Notes: generated from the letters alone by a model not told the origin. A stretch of DNA of 64,000 nt from Escallonia rubra (GCA_033065855.1 JAVXUO010001734.1:62001-126000); one strand, 5' to 3'. Shown: positions 10,138 through 22,257, numbered from the stretch's first letter. Made by a program: numbers and translations.

Positions 10138-10779
10138 GTCGTTTACCGTAACTTTTTTGCTGAATTTGCGCTTAGTTTAGACTCTACGTGGCCTCATTTA
10201 TAAACTGTCATCGTACCTATAGGAAGAGTGTGTGTTTGGGCGCGCGCATATTCGCTCTTTTTGTCGTCCATTTGGTTATTTGTGATTAGTTGTGATTGGA
10301 TGCGAGGTGCCGGTGAAGTTGTTTCACATGGCAGCATGTGGTCAAGGTAGCATGCAGAAACAGGACAACCTGGTTCACCGTATGATGGCCTCGTAGTGTT
10401 GGTGTTCAAAGGTTCCTCCTACTCGAGTGACGATCACAGATTTGTTGATTTTGTATGGTGAACTTAGCCTCAAAAGCACCTCCAGACTAAGAAAACTAAA
10501 TGAAACGATAACCGAAGAGTGTCACGCAGGGAAGGCAGGTCGGTTGCTAACTTCTTGTTGAAGCGAAAACTAAGGAAAATAAAGACAGAAAAATAGGATT
10601 CCTATTCCGAGACATAAGAGTAAAGGGGATAAACAACAAGGTTATAATCTTGAGACTTACTGCCGTTATTAAAAGATAGTGCAAGTTTCCTTTTATTTGC
10701 AAAGCACAAATGCTGCCTTATTACACAAGAGGTACAACTCAAATTTATTAGTGTCGAGTGTATCAACAGCTAGGGTTTT
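10138..10779. other. Intergenic, 3' flank of the Kunitz gene
   Basis: No gene is seen. The part next to 10780 should hold the Kunitz 3' UTR. A short purine/pyrimidine alternation (GTGTGTGTTTGGGCGCGCGC) lies near 10228-10247. Confidence 0.5.
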
Positions 10780-11370
10780 CTAGGCTTTCCTGAACTTAAC
10801 CTTGAATGGCTCCTCACTCAGAACCAAAAGCCGCCTTCCATTCTCGATAGCAATGCCAATGTCCCTGCAAATAACCCTGCAAGTATCGCACACAGTTGGG
10901 CAGAAACGAAGGTTGTAATCATCTTGGTTTTTCTCGATCTTGAACCAGTTACTTACGGTTTCACGACCAGGGTTTCCTTTAACTCCGCCCGTCGTCACAA
11001 AATACTCTCCGGTCGTTTCATTGTTAGAGAGTCTCCAGACAGTTGACTGAACACATATTGTTGAGGCCGAGAATTCGATGTTCAAATCAGTCGACTCTCG
11101 AATGATGCTTTCCTTGGGGTCAACGGGAGTAAACGTTAGCGGGAGGCCATTGTCAAGCTCATTTTGCGCTTGTACAACATCGAGAGGGCAGCTGCCGCCT
11201 AGGGTGAGCCCACCGCCGCGGCCACGGAAAACTGGCAATATGTAGTACTCGACCCCATTCCGGAGTTGTGCACCATCAATGTCGAGCACGGGATCAAGGG
11301 CTGCACCGAGCAGGAAGTTAGCCGAGAGGCCAAAGAGAAGGCTTGAAAGCAGTAGCAATGTTGTCTTCAT
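10780..11370 (-). CDS. Kunitz-type (miraculin-like) protease inhibitor
   Basis: A single-exon gene of 196 residues, a normal length for plant Kunitz (STI) proteins. Met27 of the longer open frame (MKTTLLLLSSLLFGL) is chosen as start because a TATA box at 11431-11439 overlaps the upstream ATG. It opens a hydrophobic signal peptide, likely cut before ALDPVLD. The Kunitz signature VLDIDGAQLRNGVEYYI follows at the mature N-terminus. Then come a Gly-rich RGRGGGLTLGGSCP loop, STICVQSTVWRL, and the C-terminal RFCPTVCDTCRVICRDIGIA, with extra cysteines typical of miraculin-like members. The protein should be secreted and fold as a beta-trefoil. Arg in ESIIRESTD is a possible P1 residue, which is an inference. 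It may inhibit serine proteases in defence or development. No break is seen. Confidence 0.92.
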   Translation of the reverse strand: MKTTLLLLSSLLFGLSANFLLGAALDPVLDIDGAQLRNGVEYYILPVFRGRGGGLTLGGSCPLDVVQAQNELDNGLPLTFTPVDPKESIIRESTDLNIEFSASTICVQSTVWRLSNNETTGEYFVTTGGVKGNPGRETVSNWFKIEKNQDDYNLRFCPTVCDTCRVICRDIGIAIENGRRLLVLSEEPFKVKFRKA

Positions 11371-11430
11371 CCTTTGTCTGTGTTTCTTATTTGATGGAAT
11401 GCAATGATGAAACGTTGCACGAGAGCTCGT

Positions 11431-11439
11431 GTTTATATA
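11431..11439 (-). promoter_or_regulatory. TATA box of the Kunitz gene
   Basis: TATATAAAC on the minus strand lies about 60 bp upstream of the chosen ATG (11370), a normal plant spacing. It fixes the start at Met27 of the open frame. Confidence 0.8.
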
Positions 11440-11836
11440 GAGCTGCAAGAAGTGTGAACAGCCATAGCTGAAGAAGGAGACTTTCTGAAAAGAGAGATTT
11501 AACCTCGGACTTGTGAGGCGGCACGTACCTTAGGTTGCCTAATTTCTCAAAGGATTTTTCTGCGTTGGGGCTTATCTATAGCCATAGATCAAGAAGTCAA
11601 ATGAGACACAAGGGTGTGCATATCTGGGTAATGCTTGCATAGAGTTTACATGGACGTAGTTGGGGCACATATTCTTGACCAGTGCACACACGTGGGGGGG
11701 AAAACGGGAGTTCTACAGTCAGACAAGACCAACGCTTCACGGCGAACTTTCTAGAGTCTTTGCTATGACATATGGCACGGATAAACATCTTTGAACTCTT
11801 CCTTTACAGCGAGGATAAACATCTTTGGATGTAGTT
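11440..11836. other. Upstream region of the Kunitz gene
   Basis: Presumed promoter. No coding region is seen, and no specific element beyond the TATA box is supported. Confidence 0.4.
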
Positions 11837-12240
11837 CTAGAATTCGTGCCAAGCACCCAATAATTTTATTAACAGTCATTTACTTTAAAAGTTTTGAAGT
11901 GCATAATAAAACGTATTGCACAATTTATTTTCTTAAATTTTTTTATCAAAGATAATCACATTTATTTTTTTAATGGATGAAATTATTTTTAACAGAATAA
12001 ATAAAGTCTTGTAAAGAGATATCAATAAGTAATATCCTTGAGCATATCTGTATTTCTATAAGTTCTTAGGAATATAAGGAGGAGGTCTTGCTATTTTGAG
12101 TTGGTAATCATACAGAGGAACAAAAATTGTAGTTTTATTTTATACACATAAAGAAACGTCAATTCTCAAAAGCACCTTTGTATCGTCACTAAATTAGTAT
12201 TACAAAAAGTACATATTAACCGTTAATTATTGTTATATGG
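11837..12240 (-). mobile_element. Degraded Helitron-like 3' end
   Basis: The sequence from CTAG (11837-11840) rightwards resembles that starting at 61885, with shared blocks such as GTTTTGAAGTGCATAATAAA (11892 onwards) and TATCAATAAGTAAT. A small hairpin GTGC-CAA-GCAC (11846-11856) sits next to CTAG, as at Helitron 3' ends read on the minus strand. The host base beyond CTAG is T rather than the expected A on this strand, and the stem is only 4 bp, so the end is decayed. The far end was not located. Resemblance fades by about 12240. Confidence 0.45.
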
Positions 12241-12693
12241 GCGGCTTTAGACATCTTTCTACAGCACAAGTATTAGCCGGAAAAAAAAATTAGATAACCA
12301 CCCTTTTAGATAGCGTAGCGTTATATTGGCATTTCAAATAGTTTAATTGCATTCCTCCATGGTCATGTTTGACACCTTTCTGATCATCCATTCTGATTTG
12401 ATGTGTTCTTTAAGATTTCTAAGGCAATCACTTTAGAAATGCTCCGTTGTACATATAATGATTATTAGTTGAAATTTTATCATATAAAAGTAGTAGTGTT
12501 TTACAAAATAGTTACAAATAATTTAGGTTAAACAATTGTATTACGGTGTAGATTTTGATATACGTGAATGCAATTGCGTAAGATTACATAATTCTTATCT
12601 TCACATAATCAATGTATGGTTATCATCAAAACAAGATGTAAGTCTATGTTATCCAACCATAGGGCGTAGTTATCATCAAAATAAGATGTAAAT
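12241..12693. other. Non-coding with a 51-bp partial tandem duplication
   Basis: No gene. A unit containing TTATCATCAAAACAAGATG and TATCCAACCATAGG starts near 12618. It is repeated once, with its second copy split by the LTR insertion at 12694 and completed at 16524-16550. Confidence 0.6.
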
Positions 12694-13629
12694 TGTGACA
12701 CCCTCAACCCATGTGACATCACCGGGCTGAGTTATCAACCATAATCACTTTCAAAACCCTGTGCTGAATACAGAGCAACTACATCATCATACTCATACAT
12801 CATTAATAGACGCTCCAAATTGCGTCCTTACAAAAATTTTCTTACAAACATACATCATACTGCAGCGGAAGACTTTCAAGTCTTTAAACAACATGAAAGT
12901 ATACAACCTAATATACGACTGTAGTCGTAGGATTCTTATCAACCTATCTCGCAACACATTCTTTATTCCACCATTCCTAGCTATTCTTACCTCACACAAC
13001 TGATCCCCTTACTCAACTTTTCTAGCTTGTGTCTTTTTCCTTTCTAGAAGGTTCTCCTTGATCAACCTTATAGCCTGCACAATACAACATAAGGAATGAG
13101 CGCAAATCGCCCAGTAAAGACAACACAAGGAGTATTGTGTACAAATAATTCAAGAGACTCGGAAGAATAATAATCATCTCAACGATAGAAATGAATCAAG
13201 AATTCCAATAAATTTTCGACATCAGCATAATTGTCAAACGATAATTTTTCTTTCGTTAGACTGAGCGGCTTTAAGGCCCAATAGAACAGCATTACTGCCA
13301 CCTCCTCATGGACAAGACTGACTGACCGACAGATAGACTGACTATGCAAGTGAACACTAAAATAGGAAATTGAAAAGATAAACATCAACGAAATACAAGT
13401 CATTAAAATCATTAACATCAAAAGAAAATCAAATGCAATGCAACTCAGACACGACAGACTAGACTTGACCAGACATGACATACTCGACTCGCGCGCCCTA
13501 CATCCTATTTGCCAGTGATATGTTTCACAGGCCATCCTCCTCATATTGATGTCCCATTTTATGGGATGTTCATCTCAGTCTCAAGTACATAGAAGAGACA
13601 CTGTCAACAAGCAGGGAACTCATTTAGAG

Positions 13630-14290
13630 TGCTTTCCCTAACCACGTTACAGCCAAACAACAAGACTTCATCAACGGGGCGGACTAAGGGAAAGTTTATT
13701 CCACCTTATGTCCTCAACAACACAGCTCAACAAGGAATACCGGATCAAAAGATCAACCGGTGTTCAGACCTAACAACAAGAGTTCAATGTAACATCATCG
13801 ACAGGACGAACTTGGGAGAAGATTAGCACAAGCCCTCAACAATGTTCCTACATAAGAGGAATGTCGACTACCAATAAGTGCCGACATCTCACAACAACAC
13901 ACAACGACCTCAACAACATCATCATCAATGACAGGGCGGACTCGGGAGAAGTTTGCCACAAGTCCTCAATAGTGTTCTCAAAGAGAAGAGATATCGGCTA
14001 TCAATAACTGCCGGCATCTCACAACAACCACACGATAACCCCTTCACAACGCCATCATCAACTTCAAGTATGCTTATCGAATCGAATCATAGCATACTGG
14101 GACACCCATCATCCTCACTAAATTCTATCAATAGGGCGGACTAAGGGAATTATTCTACCCTAAGTCCTCAACAGCACAATGCAAATATACGTATACCGGT
14201 CACAACGACTACCGGTGACCAATCATAACAACAAGAATTCAACAATACGTCATCAACATGGCATGCTAATCGAAACAATGAATTAGCATA
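13630..14290. repeat. Degenerate tandem repeat inside the solo LTR
   Basis: About four to five diverged units carry the phrases CATCAACGGGGCGGACTAAGG, AAGTCCTCAACA-like and CCGGATCAAAAG / CTACCGGTGACC. The spacing varies between roughly 120 and 170 bp. Non-coding. Confidence 0.6.
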
Positions 14291-14605
14291 TCAGAACCGC
14301 ATTGTCCTTACCTGATTGGCTTATAGCTGAAGCAACTCGCAATCTCTTATCGCAACGAGCTGCATCACCTAGTCAAATAATACTCTGCTCGTTAGAAATC
14401 ATTCCACATATACGCACTCCCAATTATACCCCTTCCTATTGCGTCTTACGACAGCTTGTTAATCCGATCCAATAATTGGATCCTTAACCTAGCTTACCAA
14501 CGCATTAGCAGTAGCCACTATCTCATTATTTCAACATATTAACATCATTCCTCACTTCCCACCATTTTGAACGCTGAGCTACACGCGTTCCCTAAAATTT
14601 GGCGT

Positions 14606-14935
14606 CAACATGGCAAATTACGAAAATACCCCATCTAGGAGGCAAATTACCAAAATACCCCCTGACGGTTCACTACCACTCCAACACCTCAAATCTACTT
14701 CAAAACAACACTTCAGGTGTTTTTCAATTCTTTCCGGACTAAAAAATCATTTGAAAAACTTTACCGAGAAAATTACCAAAATACCCCCTGACGATTCACT
14801 ACCACTCCAACACCTCAAATCTGCTTCAAAACAACTTTTCAGGTGTTTTAAAACTCTTTCCGGACTAAAAAAATCTTTTGAAAAACTTTACCGGGAAAAT
14901 TACCAAAATGCCCCCTGAGGGTTCTCGGCATCAGA
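14606..14935. repeat. 126-bp tandem repeat (about 2.5 copies) in the solo LTR
   Basis: Units start with AAATTACCAAAATACCCCCT at about 14644, 14770 and 14897. Each contains CCACTCCAACACCTCAAATC and a CTTTCCGGACTAAAAAA block. Short apparent open frames here follow the repeat and are not genes. Confidence 0.85.
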
Positions 14936-16523
14936 AAAATCTCAAAAGTGCTTTAAAACGCTATTTTAAGCCTCTTGAATTCATTCTTGAGCTAAAATGT
15001 ATGTTACAAAATTTTCGCCCAAAAATCCCGAACTGGTGTCCGGATCGAGCGCTTAAAAGCCCGTTCGGCCAAAAATGGCTAACGACTTCGGAATGACCCG
15101 AAATATTGGAAAATGGAACTTCTCAGCATCATAGAGTCCTCATAAAAGTTTTGCGCAAAACCGCGCTCATTTGGTATTTTAAATTTCACCGTAAAGTTCC
15201 AAACTTCCCGCATCCGTTCACCCCTTCTCGACCTCGGAAAAATCTGAAAGTTTTCCACGACATAGGTCTCCTAAAAATAACTAGGGTCTGTTTTTTGTAC
15301 TTTAGCTAAATCTGACCCTAACTATTTTCAAAAAATCGGATAAGAAACTGCTTCATTATTTTTCATCTTTAGCGACAATTACATGTTACTATTCAGATCA
15401 TCACACACACTAACACACCTTGGCCACACGCACATGTCTTCTTCCTCCTTCAGCCCGTCACACACCTGGGCACACTCATCCCATAATTGAGCATGGATTT
15501 CTCACTTTTCCTCACTTTCAATCATTCAATCGCATCGAAATTTATGTTTTAATGCCCTAAATCCATCCAATTTACATAATTACACCACATTAATCCATAC
15601 CCATGAACCAAATTGAAGAACACACACCCACGCACACTGAACTCCCACCAATTTCGAAACCCTAATTAGTTTCCTTTCTTTCTCCATTTTAAGTTCTCAT
15701 AAACATGATTCTAACAAGAATCCATTCAAATTCCCCATCCCCGATTATACATACACAACCGAAATATATATACACATATGTCACATGTTCTTCAACTAAA
15801 ATTTCACCCAATTCTTCCATAACTTCGCGATTTAGGGTTCAAAATCATACCCAAATGAATTCGAGGTTCTTCCTTTCTCCCTTTCCTCTCTTCTTTCTTC
15901 CTTTCTTCTCTTTTTCCTCCCTTTTTCTTCCTCTTTTTGCTGTGTTCTTCACGGGGTTACAGTTCACGCACTATTCATATTCATAACTTTCTTGTATTTG
16001 CATTTATCCCCCAACACCTTCTTTCATTTCCTTTTTGTTTCAATTTCATCCACCCCCTTCACTCATCTTTAGGTTTCGTGAGTCATCCGAGACTCTAGCT
16101 GGAGGTGGCCACGTTTCAGCTGACTTCTCTCCAATTGTGACACCTTTTACAACTTTCAACAATTTGCACTTTAGTCCCTTAAGTTTCCAAAATTGCATTT
16201 TGACCCCTCGACTTTGGAAAATTAAAATTTGACCCCAAAATCACCCTAACCCTCCATGTAACCCCCTAACACCTCATTATCATCAAAAGGATGCTACTTA
16301 ATAAAGATATGCATCCCGTTCATCATATTTTCCAAAATTACACTTTTGCCCCTTAACTTTCCAAAATTTCATTTCAACCCCCACGACCACACTAACCCCC
16401 TTATTTAGCTCCTTAACACTTAATTGTCACCAATATAATGCTACTTAATAAAATAATCCCCCATTAATTAATCAAACTCGCGGTTAGATTAATCTCCGGT
16501 ATTTTTCGGGGTATCACATAAAT

Positions 16524-17770
16524 CTAGGTTATCCAACTATAGGACAAACAATCTCCCCATTTTCTATGATGATAAATATTGATTCTATAAAAGGTAAGAT
16601 GTATCATATGGTAGTCAATTAAGCACAATAATCTCACTTAGAACATTCAGTCATCTCTAGTATACTCAAGACATGTCAATTTATCTCAAATTGCAATCAA
16701 CTCTAGTATACCAAGACATGTCAATTTATCTCAAATAGCAATTAAGCTCATAGCTAGCTTCCCTAGCTAAAACAATATATGCTCTTCCTCTAGTGTTCTC
16801 TCAAATACACAATTACATAACACATAGAACCAAGATTACTTCTCCCCTTTGTAATCAACAAGAAGCTAAGGATATGCGTATGCGAAAATATAGTTATAAG
16901 CAAGATAATGGCGTGAGGTGCATATAACTCATGAATTCAGAGGATATCAAGAGTTCCTTTATGATCCAAAGGAAGATATGAAATGTAGCTCAATAATCTC
17001 ATATACTTCATATATTTTTCAAGAGTAACAAGGTAGTGTGTTAGTCAAGCGTGTAAGCTCCCCCTATCAGTTACCTTGTGCATATTACATCCTAATGTAT
17101 GCTCCCCCTCAATCAATGCCAACAATATCCAATCAACACAACTAAATGTCAAATCGAGTCATGCTCTCCCTTTGGCATTATCAAAAGGTGAGTGTGTGTA
17201 GGAATGGTAATGTGAAGCATATAGTCGACATAATTTTAACATGGAATTTCTATAAAGCCAACTGTGGTCATCAACAATCAATGTTTCCGATATAAGCGCA
17301 AGGGGATCATTCATCGTCATCTAAATCCTTCAACTATCCAAGATTATAATTTAGAGAAGTAAACAATCAAGGACACACAATTTGGACCATAGTTCGCATA
17401 AGTGCTTAATAAGCAAGTTATTTGTATTATAAGAAATAAATATCGCAATTTAAGGATGCTTTCATGACGTATAAGTTTAGTACATAGCACAATGTTGAAT
17501 AGAGCATCCACTTTTACCCTCTTGATAAATTACCAAGGATTCAATCTAATAAGTGATCATTTTGAAGTCCGTTTTCATTGATAAGCTTTGAGGCTCTCCT
17601 CATTTGAAATAGCATCTCCATCTTGAAATGCTTACTCTCCCTTAAAATTTAACTTGTTGCTCCCTTTTTTAAAATTTGTCTTGGAGTCTTCTCCTTGTTA
17701 CTATCTGCCTTTGCTTTGAACAACCTACAATAACAATTTGGGTTTAACATTTGGTACCCACATTTTCTTG
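16524..17770. other. Non-coding stretch with a 45-bp duplication
   Basis: No gene. TCTAGTATACTCAAGACATG-type sequence is repeated twice near 16655-16745. Phrases such as GCTCCCCCTCAATCAATGCC (17101-17120) resemble non-coding parts of plant copia elements on the opposite strand, but no domain could be read. Confidence 0.4.
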
Positions 17771-17779
17771 GGTCCATAA

Positions 17780-18660
17780 GTGCCCCCAAATCTGTCTATA
17801 TCTCATCACATGACCTCATGTCTCAAATCTGGCATCCGTAAGCCCAAACAACATTTGTCTCTCTACAGCTCCTTACCTATAAAGGAACCCTCTTGTTTTA
17901 TTCAAACAGTCAAGGACCCCAAACGGCGTGCCGCTATGGCCGATGAATTTAATGCTCTATTGGCCAATGATACATGGGTTATTGTGCCACATGATCCTAC
18001 TAAAAATCTTGTTGGCTCCAAATAGAATATTTATAAGGTGAAACTTAATTCTGATGGGTCCATCGAATGCTTTAAAGCTCGTTTGGTAGCTCAGGGTTTT
18101 ACTCAACAGGCTGGTATTGATTTTAAGCGCATTTTTCATTACTTAAAGGGTACTGTGTGCCATGGCCTTCTTTTGCGCCCTATATCTGATTTATCTCTTG
18201 TTGTTATGCAGATGTTGATTGGCTGGATGCATGGTAGTCATCGTTCTACTTCTGCCTATGCTTTCTTTTTAGGTTCCAATGTGGTCTCTTCAAGTGCCAA
18301 GAAGTAGCCTACTGTGTCTCGCTCTAGTGTTGAATCCTAGTATCGTTCAGTTTTCTAGGCCGTTGCCAAGTCATATTGGTTACGCCAACTTCCGTGTGAT
18401 GACCTCGGGGTGCACCGGCCTGTTATTGTTTAATGTGACAATGTTAGTGCTACCTATCTTGCTGCCAATCCGGTCTTTCATGCTCGCACAAAACATATTG
18501 AGATTGATTTTCATTTTGTTCATGAGAAGGTTGCTAGTGGTGATATTTTGTTGGTTATGTGTCCACATCCAATCAACTTGCTGACATCGTTACCAAAGGC
18601 TTATCTCATTTGAAGTTCCATCAGTTGAAGACCAATATGTCTGTTGTTTCACCTTCTTCA
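17780..18660 (+). pseudogene. Copia pol remnant: RT start fused to RNase H by deletion
   Basis: The frame reads the start of copia RT (RRAAMADEFNALLANDTWVI, then SDGSIECFKARLVAQGFTQQ and AGIDF). It jumps at about 18125 straight to KRIFHYLKGTVCHGLLL, which belongs at the RT/RNase H boundary. Most of RT, including the YVDD active site, is therefore deleted. RNase H follows with SAYAFFLGSNVVSSSAKK and, in other frames, [20 protein letters not shown]. Stops occur at 18023, 18305 and elsewhere. The 5' half of the element is absent. Confidence 0.8.
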
Positions 18661-18673
18661 GATTGAGGGTAAG

Positions 18674-18828
18674 TGTTAGTATATATAATTAGAGCTCTAG
18701 ATTATTTCCATTTATTCAGCCCATACATGGGTATATAAGTCATTGTACAAGTGGTATACATGTATACATTTATGTGAGCCCTGACCTAATTAGAGTTAAG
18801 GTGCCTCACTGGAAACTTTTTTCTTACA
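18674..18828 (+). repeat. Putative 3' LTR of the 17.8-kb copia remnant
   Basis: Following a short polypurine stretch (GATTGAGGGTAAG), a 155-bp segment begins TGTTAGTATATATAATTAG and ends TTTCTTACA. Its position just after RNase H and its TG...CA ends fit a 3' LTR. No partner LTR is present in the window. Confidence 0.55.
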
Positions 18829-19104
18829 TGCCTTACCAGAGGGATTGGAGCCTTTTTTAAGCCAGAGAAGAGTAACCCCAACCCCACATGCTCCCCAAGA
18901 TATGACCCACAAAACATGTTACGAAAGAGCAAAGTGTGAAGGTAGTTAGTTCCTAAATGTAAAGGCCGGGATCAGATTATATTCGATTCGTACTCCACCC
19001 GGGAAAAACAAAACAAAACAAAAAAATTGTGGTTATAGGTAAGCTGCAAACTCTAATATGCAGCAATATCTCATTAGAGATATTCATATTATCTTTTTGG
19101 AGCA
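18829..19104. other. Unassigned non-coding
   Basis: No gene. An A-rich (AAAAC)n stretch lies at about 19005-19027. Confidence 0.4.
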
Positions 19105-19345
19105 GTCAATAAGCATTCACAAGTAGCATTTCCATATATAGTTTGTTTTTTTTTTTTTTCATGAATTCAAACCACATTGCTGAAAATGTTTAATTTTGGT
19201 TGCTTGCTAACTGCTCCAAAGAGAATCGAACACGATGCACCTGTTTGCGGAAAAATTTGCTAAAACGCAATTTTACTGCAATCTTTTGGTCTTTCAAAAC
19301 TACTCTCTTCTGACCTTTTTCTAAAATCTAACAAAACGTAATAAT
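19105..19345. repeat. Dispersed repeat, copy 1
   Basis: This segment resembles 27215-27450 along its whole length (for example AAGTAGCATTTCCATA, GGTTGCTTGCTAACTGCT and TGCACCTGT-TGCGGAA) with many substitutions and small indels. The orientation is the same. What kind of repeat it is was not recognised. Confidence 0.75.
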
Positions 19346-20100
19346 TTATCTCTCTACCTTAAAAGTGTCATGTGTTTAACAATGTTTCTACACATTTACC
19401 AGACCAAAATACCCTCAGAGATATTCAACATAACAAATTGTCTAGGCCTCTTTCAGAACCGATGCAAACACATAGCCGCCCCCTCACCAACCATTCGAAT
19501 CATCGCAATAGTAGGAAAACAGAAGTACGTGCACCTTCACTCCCCCAACTGTCCGCCGAATAACAAAGAACCTGCATAAGATGCTACGCAAGAACACGCC
19601 TCCAATGAGGAACTCACCATCAACCTTCCGCCAGCCACCAAAATCGCATCTCCAATCTTGTTGAAAACTAGCATTTTGGATTTCTGGCAAAGTGAAACCT
19701 TTTCTCCGATATAATACCGGTATGCCGACTTTAAATTCAATCCCATACACATACACCTACTCTCATTTTATCTGTTGTCCACGCCTTCGCTCATCATGGA
19801 TTCACTGCTTTATGCACCATTAGTTTGCACTTATGCACACCAGATGTTTGTTGTATTGTTTCCGTTCTCCTCTTTTGTTGTTTGCTGTTCAAACTAAATA
19901 ATCAACTAACATTTGATCAACTTCATTTCAAAGCCAAGACCACAATGCAGTAGTTATACTCCTGAGGATTATGTTTATAATTAGGTTTCATACATCAAAA
20001 TCCCCTAGACAAAACTCAATCGACTGTCTTCTGATATCTTCAAACTAAGGACCTTCTTCTTTCGCAGGTTCCCCCCGTTACCGTCTTTTTATCCTCAACC
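19346..20100. other. No recognised gene
   Basis: Nothing supported. Short open frames on the minus strand (19484-19756) lack any family resemblance. Confidence 0.4.
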
Positions 20101-20298
20101 CATCAGCTAAGAAAATTAGATATTACAAACCCTTTCTAATCTATAAATAGACTATTGAAAACGATAGAGTCGAAACAGCGTTATAATTCTTTTAAATTCC
20201 ATCAGCTAAGAAAATTAGATATTACAAACCCTTTCTAATCTATGAATAGACTATTGAAGGCGATGGAATCGAACAAGTGTTATAATTCTTTTAAATTC
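20101..20298. repeat. 99-bp tandem duplication
   Basis: Two adjacent units begin CATCAGCTAAGAAAATTAGA at 20101 and 20200 and end TTATAATTCTTTTAAATTCC. They differ by a few substitutions and so arose recently. Confidence 0.9.
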
Positions 20299-22214
20299 CA
20301 CAAAGGTGGTTCCTTATTCAATTGCATTACCTCGAGTCGGACAATTTAGCACGGATTGATGGCGATTTGAACAACTCCTCATGCTTGGATAAATCGTACC
20401 TGAACCTCTGTGTAGCAGTATTACTTTCGAATGCTTGACCAACCTTAATCATCCGGCGCCATTGTAGGCCTGCTCATACGTAACTATCAATCTCCCTCTC
20501 TCTCTCTCTCTCTCTTACTAATATTCCTTCACTGTAGACTTCTCTTCTCGTCATTTATATCTTTCACCTCAAAACCAAATTCGTATGCACACCTACAAAA
20601 ACACACAAAATTGTCCCTAGACACGCACGCTCACTCACAAACTGATTATTGTTCTTATGGATTTCGTTTTGTGGTTTTGTTTACCATTTCATTACTATTT
20701 TCATGTCAGGCTTGGGGTCTCTTTAGTGCTTTCTTATATGTACTTTCTATCTTTTCAAACATGCATTTGATAAAAATAGCCAATTACCAGATTCATTAAT
20801 GTCTGCTTTCATTGGTTTGTCTATTATTTATGTGGTTGGGTTGAAGAGAAAGTGGGTCTAGCAAATAGATTTGGCACTGTTTCATGGTTTAGGCAAGTTG
20901 ATGCATGTCATCATCAAGAAATTGGATTGAGCCATTATCTTGCTTGAAAGGAAACCAAACTAAATCTCCAAAAATTAGAGAAACTAGCCAGCTTATCAAA
21001 TATTTTGGTTCACTAATGTTTGCAATTTGAGAAAGTCAATTTCGATTCATGATGTTCAAGAATTTGAGGCCAATCATCTGCAAGGCACTGCATTACTTCT
21101 TAAAGCCCAGAGATTTTTTTTTTTTTTGTGTGGTTGGTTGCCAACAAAAGTCGTGAACATAAAAAGTTCTAACTTTTCTTTCCCGTCATATGTAATGTTT
21201 CTCAAATCTAAAAACAGTCGAGTACTTTTAGAGTTAAGTTATATTCTTAAGAGATGGAAATCCATCATGTCGTGGTCTAAAAACTCAAAGTAATGGGTTG
21301 GCTTGGATGGTCTAAAAGAAGACAGCTCTATCGTATTGATTCCCCTCTTCTTTTTGTTTTCTTGGATGACTGTTTATGGGCAAGGATTAATGTACCTGTT
21401 GTTTGAAATTTTATGAAATTGCTCTTGCTACAAGCTGCAGAATGCCTGTAACTTCACTGTAGTCCATATGCAGGGTCCTTTGGCATGAAACAAGTGACTC
21501 CTAAGCGGAAATGAGGATATCCGATGTGGAAATGGGCAATATTTTTCTCAAAAAATGTTAAAGTGAAAATCTGATGCATGAACCTATTTTCGCAGGTTTT
21601 TGGATGGGTAGTAGGTTTTCATTTAATACGCTACCTTACTTTATGACCTTACTAATCTTAAAATTTTCAACAACAAAGAACTGTGTTGTCGTTGATGCTG
21701 AATCTCAGTAGTTTCACAGGAAATATTCAAGAGTGACAGATACTCTAATGACTATGAAAAAGCTTGCTTACATTAGCCAACCCATAACTTGTGAGGTCCC
21801 ATAAAGATATGGGTTCTAAATTTGTGATAGGGGCATGGTCGCTTTGGATTGCGTGCCATCCAAACTCCATCCAAATAAAAGAAGAGGTAGATTTTGATAT
21901 TTTTCTGTTAATTTTAAGGTTATTGCCGGCAATTTTTATTTTCAAAGTCAGACATGAATAACATTGTACCCCAACTTTCTCAATAGTACTTGAGAACTTA
22001 GAGATCAGATAGAAAACTTATGTGCCAACCGCTTGGTAGTAATTAAAGATAGAGAATAGCTTGGCCTTTGCTCTTTTATCGATTTAGAGATATGTGCCCA
22101 ACACCATAAAATTATGCCTTTAACTAATTAAGTTTTGGTAGGATCATGAAAGTCCATCTTAGAGTCATGGATGAAGTACATGCATGTCAAAGCAGCACTT
22201 GTTGTTGTGATTTA
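20299..22214. other. Non-coding stretch with a (CT)n tract
   Basis: No gene recognised. A CT microsatellite lies at about 20495-20515. The remaining sequence is AT-rich with scattered short open frames of no recognisable family. Confidence 0.4.
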
Positions 22215-22257
22215 CGGGGGGGGGGGGGGGGGGAGGAGAGAGAGAGAGAGAGAGAGG
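22215..22257. repeat. Poly-G run followed by (GA)n
   Basis: Nineteen G bases (22215-22233) run into about 11 GA units. Such a tract could form unusual DNA structure, and its length is also prone to sequencing error. Confidence 0.9.

Larger units (their letters stand above)
12694..16518. mobile_element. Large solo LTR (gypsy-type, 3.8 kb)
   Basis: The block begins TGTGACACCC and ends GGGGTATCACA, giving inverted termini, and is flanked by the 5-bp duplication TAAAT (12689-12693 and 16519-16523). No internal coding domain and no second LTR copy are found inside, so it reads as a solo LTR left by recombination. Long LTRs beginning TGTGACACCC and packed with tandem repeats are known for some plant Ty3/gypsy lineages, but the lineage is not proven here. 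Two internal tandem arrays are listed separately. The host repeat resumes exactly at 16519, which supports the ends. Confidence 0.75.

Noticed and set aside
10194-10409. Small minus-strand frame next to the Kunitz gene
   Set aside because: No motif. It probably lies in flanking sequence by chance.
16524-17770. Possible copia internal region on the minus strand (GCTCCCCCT motifs)
   Set aside because: No protein domain could be read in any frame.
19484-19756. Minus-strand frame of 90 codons
   Set aside because: No recognisable family, splice structure or promoter.
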